A stretch of DNA of 35,384 bases from Phenylobacterium sp. (GTDB lineage Bacteria; Pseudomonadota; Alphaproteobacteria; Caulobacterales; Caulobacteraceae): NCBI RefSeq assembly GCF_025934275.1, contig NZ_JAICYI010000037.1, positions 1 to 35,384 of the forward strand, in the 5' to 3' direction. Positions 1 through 7,714 of the stretch are shown here, in pieces. Numbering within the stretch: position 1 is the stretch's first letter; each line of letters begins with the position of its first letter. The notes under the pieces were generated by a model. It searched no databases. It had not been told where the DNA came from and was given only the letters and a program-made list of their open reading frames with translations. The position numbers and the translations under genes are program-made.

Positions 1-573
1 AGCTCCAAGACCATCTGGGTGCCGATCCACGGCGACACCACCGCCGAAGCCGACGAAGGCTTCACGCTCTCCCTCTCCAACCCCACCGGCGCAGCGATCG
101 CCACCGGCTCCGGCACCGGCGTCATACTCAACGACGACGGCAGTCTCGTGATCTCCCCCCCGCCTGCGCCCCCCGCCACCGCGCCCGCGGTCACCACCAC
201 GTCCGTGAGCATCACGCCGCTCTCGGCGAGCGTGCTGGAAGGCAAGAACGGCGTCACCTACGCCACCTTCCTGGTCACCCGAACCGGCGACCTCAGCGGA
301 CCGACGACGGTGGACTTCGCCGTGACAGGATCGGGCGCGAACCCGGCCGACGCCGCTGATTTCCATGGCGGCGTGCTCCCCACCGGCGAGGTGTTCTTCG
401 GCGGCGGCGAAGCGTCCAAGACGATCTGGGTGCCCGTGCAGGGCGATCGCACGATCGAGCCGGACGAGGGCTTCACCGTCACTCTGTCGAACGTCACCGG
501 TGCGACCGTGGCGCATGCTTCGGCCGACGGACTGATCCTGAACGACGATGGGGCCGGCTGGCTTTTCCACTGA
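1..573 (+). CDS. Calx-beta repeat protein, C-terminal part (5' end outside window)
   Basis: The reading frame is open from base 1, so only the C-terminal ~190 residues are present. It shows the end of one Calx-beta repeat (closing motif GVILNDDG), a short Pro/Ala/Thr linker, then one complete repeat running from SITPLSASVLEG to GLILNDDG. The acidic calcium-binding pattern D-x-T-x-E-x-D-E-G-F-T is visible in both. Calx-beta domains are calcium-stabilised beta sandwiches common in secreted or surface adhesins and in enzyme accessory regions. The chain stops about six residues after the last repeat, with no further C-terminal domain. The repeats closely resemble those of the GH16 protein at 7715-10552, so the two genes are probably paralogues flanking the fucose operon. 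The function of the missing N-terminus cannot be judged. Confidence 0.85.
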   Translation, partial: SSKTIWVPIHGDTTAEADEGFTLSLSNPTGAAIATGSGTGVILNDDGSLVISPPPAPPATAPAVTTTSVSITPLSASVLEGKNGVTYATFLVTRTGDLSGPTTVDFAVTGSGANPADAADFHGGVLPTGEVFFGGGEASKTIWVPVQGDRTIEPDEGFTVTLSNVTGATVAHASADGLILNDDGAGWLFH

Positions 574-578
574 GGGGG

Positions 579-1649
579 TCAGCCGCCCGCTCCGGCGCCG
601 AGCACCGAGCTCAGCAGCCGCTTCACGGCGGCGGGCCGGTTCACCGGCGAGCGGCGGGCGTTGACCAGGTAACGGCGCAGGCGTGGGATCGGCGCGACCA
701 GCGCAAGAGCCCAGGCGGTGAGGATGAGCTTCTGCTTGCCAGTCACGTGTGTCGCCCAAAGGCGGGAGATGAAACTCGGAACGAGCCGAAGCAGCGGTTG
801 GCCCTGGCCGAGCGCCGACATCATCAGCTCGCGCTCGCGTACGTAGAGCGGCTTGGCGTTTCCAAACGGCGGCTCACCGCAGCCCAGCATCGCGCCCACA
901 TCGCCCCAGCGGCGGAAGAACCAGTCGATCTCACCCTTCAGCAACTGCACGTCGGGGCGGTCCCAACGGCTGTCGTTGCGGCCATGCACGCGATAGCGGG
1001 CGAGGGGGCGATCGATGGTCAGCACTTCGCCGTAGTAGGGCGCCGCCAGGGCAGGGGGCCCGTCCAGCGGCTCGTGCGGGCCAAGCCGGCTCAGATCAAT
1101 CCGGTCGAGGAACTCCCGCCGGTAAATGTTTCCGGCCGTGGGCGGGCAGATGTAGAAGCCAATCTGCTCGTTGTCTGAGCGCATCTGTGCGCTGTCGTAG
1201 CGGGCAGGATAGGTTGGAAACACCGAGACCAGCGGCTTGCCGTCGGCGTCGATCCCGGTCAGCTGGCACTGCACCTTTACCGGCGCCGCCGACAGGCAGG
1301 GCCTGACTCGCGCCACGAAGTTGGGCTCGAGCAGGTCGTCAGCGTCGAGCACGTAGACGTAATCCGCCCGGCTGCGGGCCAACCCAGCCATCGTGGCGGT
1401 GAGCTGCCCCCCGTTCGGCTTATCGACGATCACCAGGCGATCGGCATAGGCGCTGATCGCCTGCATGGAGTTGTCGGTCGACCCGTCGTCCACGACGATG
1501 ATCTCGTCGAACGGCTGGGTCTGAGCCAGCGCGCTCTCGATGGCCTCGGTGACGTAGCGCTCATAGTTGTAGTTGAGGATAAGCGCCGCCAGGCTGGGCA
1601 GGCGCTCAGCTGAATTGGCAGGCGACGCGGCGCACTCCGCAAGCAACAT
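579..1649 (-). CDS. Family 2 glycosyltransferase
   Basis: This 356-residue protein has a GT-A fold start, LAALILNYNYERYVTEAIES, followed by EIIVVDDGSTDNS and the metal/nucleotide-binding acidic motif VLDADD near residue 110. It would transfer a sugar from a nucleotide donor onto a growing lipid-linked glycan at the cytoplasmic face. No clear multi-pass membrane region is seen; a weak hydrophobic stretch (LILTAWALALVAPIP) lies near residue 310. The ATG at 1649 is preceded by a good GAGGAG ribosome binding site about 5 bases away. It is the last gene of the minus-strand operon, 30 bp after the methyltransferase, and converges on the Calx-beta gene. The donor and acceptor cannot be predicted; with gmd/fcl upstream, fucose or mannose is a reasonable guess. 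Confidence 0.9.
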   Translation of the reverse strand: MLLAECAASPANSAERLPSLAALILNYNYERYVTEAIESALAQTQPFDEIIVVDDGSTDNSMQAISAYADRLVIVDKPNGGQLTATMAGLARSRADYVYVLDADDLLEPNFVARVRPCLSAAPVKVQCQLTGIDADGKPLVSVFPTYPARYDSAQMRSDNEQIGFYICPPTAGNIYRREFLDRIDLSRLGPHEPLDGPPALAAPYYGEVLTIDRPLARYRVHGRNDSRWDRPDVQLLKGEIDWFFRRWGDVGAMLGCGEPPFGNAKPLYVRERELMMSALGQGQPLLRLVPSFISRLWATHVTGKQKLILTAWALALVAPIPRLRRYLVNARRSPVNRPAAVKRLLSSVLGAGAGG

Positions 1650-1679
1650 CCGGCTCCTCTATTGCCACGGCGCCGCCAG

Positions 1680-2516
1680 TCAGCCGCGCTCGGCCAAGCT
1701 GGCCTTGATCTTCTTCAGTCCGGGATAGAGTGAAGAATCGCGCAGCACCTGCTTCCAGCCTGGATAGGAGCCGTAGCGGATGCCGTAGAGGTCCACCTCG
1801 CCGCCGAACATCACGCAGGTCTTGTCATAGCGATGGCTGAAGTCGGCTCGCGCCCAGTCGCGATAGGCGCGCGCAAATTGCGGATCCGTCAGCATGACTT
1901 TGTTCGGGGTGATGGCGAAGGGTCGCAACCGGCCCTTGGCGACGTAGGACTGCAGGCCCATGGCGACTTCCGGGAAGAACTCGTTGAAGACGTCGTCGAT
2001 GATCGTCACGCCGTAGGGCTCGCTCACCGCCTCGGCGATCTCCAGATCATTGCGCGTGCACGCCTCCGTGTGGCCGCCATCCACCGAGAAGAGCCGCGAG
2101 CGGCCGCAGGCCTCGATCACCCGCGCCGGGTCCAGGTCCAGCGAAGAGCCCTTGAATATCTTCACGTCGTCGGTCCGGCCCGCCCACCTCTGGATGTTGC
2201 GCATGAAGGCGCCGTAGTCGCCGTTGCCGGAGCCGTCGCTGTTGAGGTGCTGGTCCTCGAACAGATCGATCGCAAAGCTCGGACGATCGGGATCACGCAG
2301 GAGGTGAAGCGCCAGGAACAGCTTGCCATGGTGGACGCCGATCTCGCCGCAGCTTCCGGTCCAGCCTTGGCTCCTCTGAAAGGCGCCCAGCGAACCGACG
2401 AACGCGGCGCTGACCGGATTGAGCCAACCGTCCACCCGGGAAAGGCCGCTCGCGAGGTATTGGGAGAATGCGTCCATGAATGTCGTTCCACTTGCAGGCG
2501 ACGATCTGACTGACAT
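1680..2516 (-). CDS. Class I SAM-dependent methyltransferase
   Basis: This 278-residue protein has a glycine-rich SAM-binding motif I, GEIGVHHGKL (about residue 57), then FAIDLFE as the acidic end of the second strand, LFSVDGGHT and VTIIDDVF. These are typical of the Methyltransf_24/TylF-like group of sugar or small-molecule O-methyltransferases. The ATG at 2516 lies 3 bp after the stop of the upstream GT4 gene and is preceded by GAGGG six bases away, so the two are translationally close; an internal ATG at 2477 is a poorer alternative. In this operon it probably methylates a sugar hydroxyl of the polysaccharide, capping or decorating it. That role is inferred from context only. Confidence 0.8.
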   Translation of the reverse strand: MSVRSSPASGTTFMDAFSQYLASGLSRVDGWLNPVSAAFVGSLGAFQRSQGWTGSCGEIGVHHGKLFLALHLLRDPDRPSFAIDLFEDQHLNSDGSGNGDYGAFMRNIQRWAGRTDDVKIFKGSSLDLDPARVIEACGRSRLFSVDGGHTEACTRNDLEIAEAVSEPYGVTIIDDVFNEFFPEVAMGLQSYVAKGRLRPFAITPNKVMLTDPQFARAYRDWARADFSHRYDKTCVMFGGEVDLYGIRYGSYPGWKQVLRDSSLYPGLKKIKASLAERG

Positions 2517-2519
2517 CGG

Positions 2520-3782
2520 TCATCCCTCGGAAAGCGCGTCCCACAGCCGTCGGCAGACGATCTCGCGGTCGACGTTGCGCGCCACGTAGGCGCGGCCGGA
2601 CTTGCCCATCCGCCGACGCAGGGCCGGGTCGGCCAGAAGCTGTTCCGCCGCGTCCGCGAGCGCCTCGGGTTGATAGGGCTCCACGCACACCCCGGCCCGG
2701 CTGACCTGCGCAATGTTCCAGAGCGGCGAAGCGCGCCGCGCCGTGGCCAGGAACGGGCGCTCTGCGGCCATGATCGAGAACACCTTGCTAGGTACGGCGA
2801 AGGTCGCTCCGTCCGGATGCTGCGGCGCCAGGTGGACGATCCCCTCCGCCATCGCCTCGTTGAGCCGCTCGCGGGGCGCGAGGTCTTCGAATGCGACGTT
2901 GGTCAGTCCGTCCGCCGCCGCTTGCCGCTCGAGCTCCGCGCGCTCGCTGCCCTGGCCGCGGATGACGATCCGCGCCCGGCTGCCGCGCGCCTGCAACGCG
3001 CCGGCGAGCGCGAGCACCTGGTCCAGGCCCTGCTTGCGGCCGAGGTTGCCCGAATAGAGCAGGGCAGGAGCCTCGTCCGCCGGCTCGGGCAAGGGTGTCA
3101 ACTCGCCGATATCGATCTGCGGCGGCAGCACGACGATCGGCCGGCTGACTCCGAGCCGGCGAAGCTCGTCCGCCATCTCGTCGGAGAGCGCCACGAGGAC
3201 GTCGCAGCCGTTATAGGCGCGCATCTCCACGGCGCGGAGCGGGCCCAGAACCAGGTTGGCCGCTTTGAAGCCCAGGCTGCGCCCGAGCCCGGACTGGATG
3301 TCGTGGACGATGCACAGGACGCGCCCGCCCCGCCGACGGAAGAGCCCCGCCGCCGCGACGACGAACACCGAGGGGCAGACGCAGATCACGTGGCGGGCGG
3401 GCTTCGCCCCGCCGAGCGCGCGGGCCGCGGCGAGCCGCGCCAGCAGGCTGAACTCGGTGGCGAACCGTCCGAGGAGTCCCGGGCTCTCCGAGACGTAATG
3501 GCCGAGGCGGCGGACGGCGACCTCATTCAGCTGCTCGGTGTCGCGTTCGCCGCGCCGGTAGCCTTCGAACACCCGTCGAGCCGGGTAGCTGGGCCGACCC
3601 GTGAGCACCCGCACGTCGGCGCCGTTCTTGGCCAGCCAGAAAGAGAGATCGGTGATCGGCGGCGCGCTGCCCGTCGGCTCCGGATGGTAGTAGGCGCTGA
3701 GGATCAGGATGTCCGCGCCGCGCAGGCTCTCGGGGTCGGCCGCATCGCCCGTGGGCGTGAGCCCGGTCAGGGGCGCGTTCAT
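2520..3782 (-). CDS. WcaI-like GT4 family glycosyltransferase
   Basis: This 420-residue GT-B enzyme begins with ILSAYYHPEPTGSAPPITDL, characteristic of the WcaI (colanic acid) branch of GT4, with RVLTGRPSYPARRVFEGY shortly after. The C-terminal donor-binding half includes LLYSGNLGRKQGLD, the IVIRGQGSER strand and the VPSKVFSIMAAERPFLA region. It would add a sugar, in WcaI-type systems often fucose or mannose, to the lipid-linked repeat unit at the inner face of the inner membrane. Its ATG overlaps the fcl stop by 4 bp (ATGA), indicating translational coupling to GDP-fucose synthesis and supporting a fucosyl or related specificity, which is inference. Confidence 0.88.
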   Translation of the reverse strand: MNAPLTGLTPTGDAADPESLRGADILILSAYYHPEPTGSAPPITDLSFWLAKNGADVRVLTGRPSYPARRVFEGYRRGERDTEQLNEVAVRRLGHYVSESPGLLGRFATEFSLLARLAAARALGGAKPARHVICVCPSVFVVAAAGLFRRRGGRVLCIVHDIQSGLGRSLGFKAANLVLGPLRAVEMRAYNGCDVLVALSDEMADELRRLGVSRPIVVLPPQIDIGELTPLPEPADEAPALLYSGNLGRKQGLDQVLALAGALQARGSRARIVIRGQGSERAELERQAAADGLTNVAFEDLAPRERLNEAMAEGIVHLAPQHPDGATFAVPSKVFSIMAAERPFLATARRASPLWNIAQVSRAGVCVEPYQPEALADAAEQLLADPALRRRMGKSGRAYVARNVDREIVCRRLWDALSEG

Positions 3783-4747
3783 GCGGCGGCTCCCGAGCGT
3801 TCGGCGAGGTCTGCGAGGTACCAGCGATAGGTATCATCGACGCCTTCGCGGAGACCGATGCGCGGCGCCCAGCCCATCGCCCTCAGGCGATCGGCGCGCA
3901 TCAGCTTGCGCGGCGTGCCGTCCGGCTTGCGCGGGTCGCAGACGATCTCGCCGCGGAATCCGACCACCTCGCTGACCAGCCGCGCCAGTTCCAGGATGGT
4001 GAGGTCCTCGCCCGAGCCCACGTTGACGTGCTGCTCTCCGGAGTAGCGCGTCATCAGGAAGACCAGGGCGTCGGCGCAATCGTCGGCGTGGAGGAATTCC
4101 CGGCGCGGCCGGCCGGTGCCCCAGATCTCCAGGCTCGGCTGGCCGCTGGTCTTGGCCGTGTGAGCCTTGCGGATCAAGGCTGGCAGCACGTGGCTGGAGG
4201 TCAGGTCGAAGTTGTCGAACGGGCCATAGAGATTGGTCGGCATGGCGCTGATGAAGTCGCAGCCGTGCTGGCGACGATAGGCCTGCGTCAGCTTGATGCC
4301 GGCGATCTTGGCGATGGCGTACCACTCGTTGGTGGGCTCCAGCGGTCCCGTCAGCAGCGCCTCTTCCGGGATCGGCTGCGGCGCGGCCTTCGGGTAGATG
4401 CAGCTCGACCCCAGGAACAGCAGCTTCTCCACGCCGGCGCGTCGCGCGGCCTCGATGACGTTGGCTTCGATCATCAGGTTGTCGAACAGGTAGTCCGCGG
4501 GCGAGCTGTCGTTGGCGACGATGCCGCCCACCTTGGCCGCGGCCATGAATACGGCGTCGGGCCGCGCCTGCGCGACCCAGGCGTAGGTCTGCGATTGGTC
4601 TTTCAGATCGAGCTGCGAACGCTCTGCGGTGAGCAGCTCGCAGCCCTCGGCCTGCAGCCGGCGGACGATCGCCGAGCCGACCATGCCGCCGTGGCCGGCC
4701 ACCCAGATGCGCTTCCCGCGCAGCGGATAGACGACCTCACTCGCCAT
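3779..4747 (-). CDS. fcl: GDP-L-fucose synthase
   Basis: This 322-residue extended SDR reduces and epimerises GDP-4-keto-6-deoxy-D-mannose to GDP-L-fucose using NADPH. The nucleotide-binding motif [14 protein letters not shown] is near residue 18, the catalytic serine lies in [10 protein letters not shown], and the YxxxK pair is in [11 protein letters not shown]. The family hallmarks [11 protein letters not shown] and [11 protein letters not shown] are also present. Its length matches E. coli Fcl (about 321 residues). The gene overlaps gmd upstream by about 11 bp and the GT4 gene downstream by 4 bp, so the three are almost certainly one transcript. Confidence 0.96.
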   Translation of the reverse strand: MASEVVYPLRGKRIWVAGHGGMVGSAIVRRLQAEGCELLTAERSQLDLKDQSQTYAWVAQARPDAVFMAAAKVGGIVANDSSPADYLFDNLMIEANVIEAARRAGVEKLLFLGSSCIYPKAAPQPIPEEALLTGPLEPTNEWYAIAKIAGIKLTQAYRRQHGCDFISAMPTNLYGPFDNFDLTSSHVLPALIRKAHTAKTSGQPSLEIWGTGRPRREFLHADDCADALVFLMTRYSGEQHVNVGSGEDLTILELARLVSEVVGFRGEIVCDPRKPDGTPRKLMRADRLRAMGWAPRIGLREGVDDTYRWYLADLAERSGAAA

Positions 4748-5813
4748 TCTGCCGCCTTTCCTGGCGCACGAGCTCGAGGTCCTGATCGACCATCTCGGCG
4801 CAAAGCTCGCGCCAGGTGGTCTCGTGACGCCAGCCCAGCCGCTCGTGGGCCTTGGTGGCGTCGCCCTGCAGGATCTCGACCTCGGTCGGACGGAAGTAGC
4901 GGGGATCGACCTTCACCAGGAGCCGCCCTGTGCGCGCGCAGACGCCTTCCTCATCGACCCCGCTGCCGCGCCATTCCAGGGCCATGCCGATCCGTGAGAA
5001 GGCGCAGTCGACGAAGTCGCGCACCCGGACCGTCTCTCCGGTCGCCAGCACATAGTCGTCCGGCTCGTCCTGCTGCAGCATCAGCCACATGCCGCGGACA
5101 TACTCCTTGGCATGACCCCAGTCGCGCCGGGCGTCGAGATTGCCGAGATAGAGGCAATCCTGGAAGCCGTGGTGGATGGCGGCGGCCGCGCGGGTGATCT
5201 TGCGGGTCACGAAGGTCTCGCCGCGCAGCGGACTCTCGTGATTGAAGAGGATGCCGTTGGAGGCGTGCATCCCGTAGGCCTCGCGGTAGTTCACCACGAT
5301 CCAGTAGGCGTAGAGCTTGGCCGCCGCGTAAGGGCTGCGCGGGTAGAACGGCGTCTTCTCCGTCTGCGGCGTCTCGCGGACCTTGCCGTAGAGCTCCGAG
5401 GTGGACGCCTGGTAGAAGCGCGTCTTCTTCTCGAGGCCGAGGATGCGGATGGCTTCGAGCAGCCGCAGGGTGCCGATCGCATCGGCGTTGGCGGTGTACT
5501 CCGCGGTCTCGAAGCTCACCTGCACGTGGCTCTGCGCCGCCAGGTTATAGATCTCGTCCGGCTGCACGGTCTGCACGATCCGGATCAGGTTCGTGCTGTC
5601 GGTCATGTCGCCGTAGTGCAGGATGAATTTAGGGTCGCACTCGTGCGGGTCTTGGTAGAGGTGCTCCACACGGCCGGTGTTGAACGAGGACGACCGCCGC
5701 TTCACGCCGTGGACGGTGTAGCCCTTCTCCAGCAGCAGCTGCGCCAGGTAGGCGCCGTCCTGGCCCGTGGCCCCGGTGACCAGCGCGACCTTCCTGTTCC
5801 CTGACGCCTTCAT
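4737..5813 (-). CDS. gmd: GDP-mannose 4,6-dehydratase
   Basis: This 358-residue extended SDR converts GDP-D-mannose to GDP-4-dehydro-6-deoxy-D-mannose, the step before Fcl. The motif [13 protein letters not shown] is at residues 13-25, the [10 protein letters not shown] segment is typical of Gmd, the catalytic region reads [10 protein letters not shown] and the active-site pair is in YAAAK. The ATG at 5813 is chosen because [14 protein letters not shown] gives the usual N-terminus and GGAG lies just upstream; the frame stays open to 5882, but that would add an arginine-rich extension atypical of the family. The product feeds GDP-L-fucose synthesis, although other 6-deoxyhexoses could branch from it. 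Confidence 0.96.
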   Translation of the reverse strand: MKASGNRKVALVTGATGQDGAYLAQLLLEKGYTVHGVKRRSSSFNTGRVEHLYQDPHECDPKFILHYGDMTDSTNLIRIVQTVQPDEIYNLAAQSHVQVSFETAEYTANADAIGTLRLLEAIRILGLEKKTRFYQASTSELYGKVRETPQTEKTPFYPRSPYAAAKLYAYWIVVNYREAYGMHASNGILFNHESPLRGETFVTRKITRAAAAIHHGFQDCLYLGNLDARRDWGHAKEYVRGMWLMLQQDEPDDYVLATGETVRVRDFVDCAFSRIGMALEWRGSGVDEEGVCARTGRLLVKVDPRYFRPTEVEILQGDATKAHERLGWRHETTWRELCAEMVDQDLELVRQERRQNGE

Positions 5814-6023
5814 CTCCACTCCAGTTGCATGGCCATGCGCTCGCGCCGCCCGGACGGCGGGACGAGCCCGCCGGAGGGCCATGCCGTGAGGTCCGCCGAT
5901 CGACGGGCGCGCATTGCCAGAGCTATCCCAACAGTTCCCCGCGGGCCCTCGGCGCCCGGCGAACCCGATGCTTCGGCGAAATGCTGAACCTTGGCCTTGG
6001 TTCCACGAGCCCCCTCCGGCGCA
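5814..6023. other. Intergenic gap inside the fucose operon
   Basis: These 210 bp separate the epimerase stop from the gmd start. No convincing gene or strong terminator is visible. The other intergenic gaps in this operon are 30 bp or less, so a separate promoter for gmd-fcl-GT4 could lie here. Confidence 0.4.
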
Positions 6024-7367
6024 TCAGAGGAGCGGCATCTCGGCCGCCGACGTGACCGCGCGGCCACGGATCGCGACGCTCGCCGACGCCGCCGGGCATC
6101 GGAGCGCGACGCGGAACAGCTCCGAGCAGGCCGTGATGATGTGATAGAACGAGCTGGCCGGGGCGGGCTCCTCCTGCATGGCGCCGGTCTCCAGACGCCG
6201 GTCCCGCCAGAGGCCGCAGATCGGTGTGGCCAGGTATCCCTGCAGCGCCTCGGCGGCTTGCTCGGCGCTCGTCCAGTCGCCCTCGATCTCGCCCAGATGG
6301 ATCGCCGCCTTGAGCCATTCGGTCTGCGGCCAGAGCCGGGCCGTGGATTGCCTGGCGGAGCCGTCGCTCCAGGCCTCGTCGATGGCCACGCCCCGCGCCG
6401 GGTCGACGCCGGCGAGGCCCGCACGGCGCAGCCGTCGGGCCGCCTGCAGCGCGCGCGGATCGCGCCGCCTCGAGCCGAAGCGGTGCAGCAGCCACGACCA
6501 CTCGAACTGATGCCCTGGCTCGGTCAGACGGCCGAGGTCGCCCGATGCGGGGCGCCAAGAGGCGTCGAACACTTCCAGCAGACAGCCGCGCTGCCGATCG
6601 ATGAATCGGTCGAGCGCGAGGCCAACGATCTCTTCGGCCATTGTCGCCCAGCCTGAGTCCCCGCTGACGGCCTCCCAGGCCATCGACGCCTCGAGCAGGT
6701 GCATCTGGGCGTTGGCCTGGAACGGCCGGTCGGAATTCTCCCGGAAGCCGCCGGCGCAATGGCGGAATTCGGCGAGCCCCTGGCGCAACTCGCGCGCCGC
6801 CGTCTCCATGGCCCCTCCGTCGAAGCCGGCTTCGCGCAGCCGCGCCATCGCCAGCAGGACGAACGCCTGGTCATAGAGGCGCACGCTATCATCCAGCGGG
6901 GTCCCATCGCGCGACACTAGGGTGCGGAACAGGCCCGACGATCGCCGGTAGCGGGCCTGCAGGTAGGCCATGCCGCGGCTGGCGGCTTCCTGCCAGGGGC
7001 CGTGCCAGCCCAGCAGCCCCGCGGTCGCGAAAACGTACGCCTGCCGCGCCTGCACCCGGGCCCGCTTCGCAGCGGCGGTCGGTTTCCCCTCCTGATCGAG
7101 CATCTCGTGGAACCCGCCGTGGAGGCGGTCGGCCCCGCGCTGCGCCCAGAGCGGCAGGGCTTCATCGAAGAGCCACACGCGCAACTGCGCGGCCTGCAAT
7201 CGAAGTCGGGCAGGGGGTCCGCCGCTCGCCCCGCGAGCGGCGGTGGCGTCCGGCGTTGAACGGCAATCGGAACGGGCCAAGCCAACCCTCTCATGACATC
7301 GGGCCGCAGCTCTCGCCCTCACGCGAACAATCCGCCAGCATACCAACCGTTCCTTCGGCGGCGCCAA
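6024..7367 (-). CDS. AGE-family N-acylglucosamine 2-epimerase / hexose isomerase
   Basis: The protein has the (alpha/alpha)6-barrel sequence of the AGE family: LHGGFHEMLDQEG, RQAYVFATAG, NAQMHLLEASMAWE, EPGHQFEWSWLL, RLWPQTEWLKAAI and the closing ASSFYHIITAC, with the conserved histidines in place. Members epimerise N-acylglucosamine or isomerise mannose, mannose-6-phosphate or fructose. At the head of a gmd-fcl operon, mannose-6-phosphate isomerase or mannose isomerase activity feeding GDP-mannose is the most attractive role, but this is inference. The start is uncertain. The frame opens with TTG at 7367 (447 residues), but the first ~45 residues are Arg/Ala-rich and unlike the family, which usually begins near LQAAQLRVWLFDEALP (around 7205). 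A later alternative start codon is therefore likely. Confidence 0.85.
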   Translation of the reverse strand: MAPPKERLVCWRIVRVRARAAARCHERVGLARSDCRSTPDATAARGASGGPPARLRLQAAQLRVWLFDEALPLWAQRGADRLHGGFHEMLDQEGKPTAAAKRARVQARQAYVFATAGLLGWHGPWQEAASRGMAYLQARYRRSSGLFRTLVSRDGTPLDDSVRLYDQAFVLLAMARLREAGFDGGAMETAARELRQGLAEFRHCAGGFRENSDRPFQANAQMHLLEASMAWEAVSGDSGWATMAEEIVGLALDRFIDRQRGCLLEVFDASWRPASGDLGRLTEPGHQFEWSWLLHRFGSRRRDPRALQAARRLRRAGLAGVDPARGVAIDEAWSDGSARQSTARLWPQTEWLKAAIHLGEIEGDWTSAEQAAEALQGYLATPICGLWRDRRLETGAMQEEPAPASSFYHIITACSELFRVALRCPAASASVAIRGRAVTSAAEMPLL

Positions 7368-7543
7368 GCTGAGCCGTATTCCCGCGCCTAGGGAATTTCG
7401 GCACGGGTTCTAGGGGCGATATTCCCCTGTGAGGTTAAACTTCACTGGTGCGCGGCGGTCGCTGGAACTGCCAAGCCCGTTGCGGGGTTTCATGGCCAAG
7501 GCTCGGCCTGGCCCGCAGGCGCGGGGACGAGCTGCACAGTAAA

Positions 7544-7561
7544 TCAGTGTGCTAGCACTGA
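7544..7561. promoter_or_regulatory. Inverted repeat TCAGTG-N6-CACTGA, possible operator
   Basis: Perfect 6-bp arms are separated by TGCTAG, giving an 18-bp dyad about 155 bp upstream of the GH16 start. The size suits a dimeric repressor or activator. No binding family can be assigned. Confidence 0.35.
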
Positions 7562-7700
7562 CAGCGTCACAGTATTGAAGCGGTTTGCGCAGACAGAAAG
7601 ATCACGTATAGGTCTCGGGCAGGGGACATCTACTCATCTGCCGAAGCTGGAGCATGACGAGCTCGCCGGCCGTCGAATTGTGGGCGCTTGCATGGCGCCA

Positions 7701-7706
7701 GGAGAG
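7701..7706 (+). promoter_or_regulatory. Ribosome binding site GGAGAG deciding a GTG start
   Basis: GGAGAG lies 8 bases before the GTG at 7715. It favours that start over the TTG at 7688, which has no comparable site. Confidence 0.7.
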
Positions 7707-7714
7707 TTAAGCTA

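Larger units (their letters stand above)
7368..7714. promoter_or_regulatory. Divergent intergenic region between epimerase operon and GH16 gene
   Basis: These 347 bp contain no convincing gene and are less GC-rich than the flanking coding DNA. They must hold the promoters for the leftward fucose operon and the rightward GH16 gene. Visible structure includes an AGGGG/CCCCT inverted repeat at 7412-7428 and the TCAGTG-N6-CACTGA dyad at 7544-7561. I cannot place -35/-10 boxes with confidence. Confidence 0.5.

Noticed and set aside
7575..7612. TTGAAG and TATAGG as a sigma-70-type promoter for the GH16 gene
   Set aside because: The spacing between the two hexamers is about 26 bp, far from the usual 16-18 bp.
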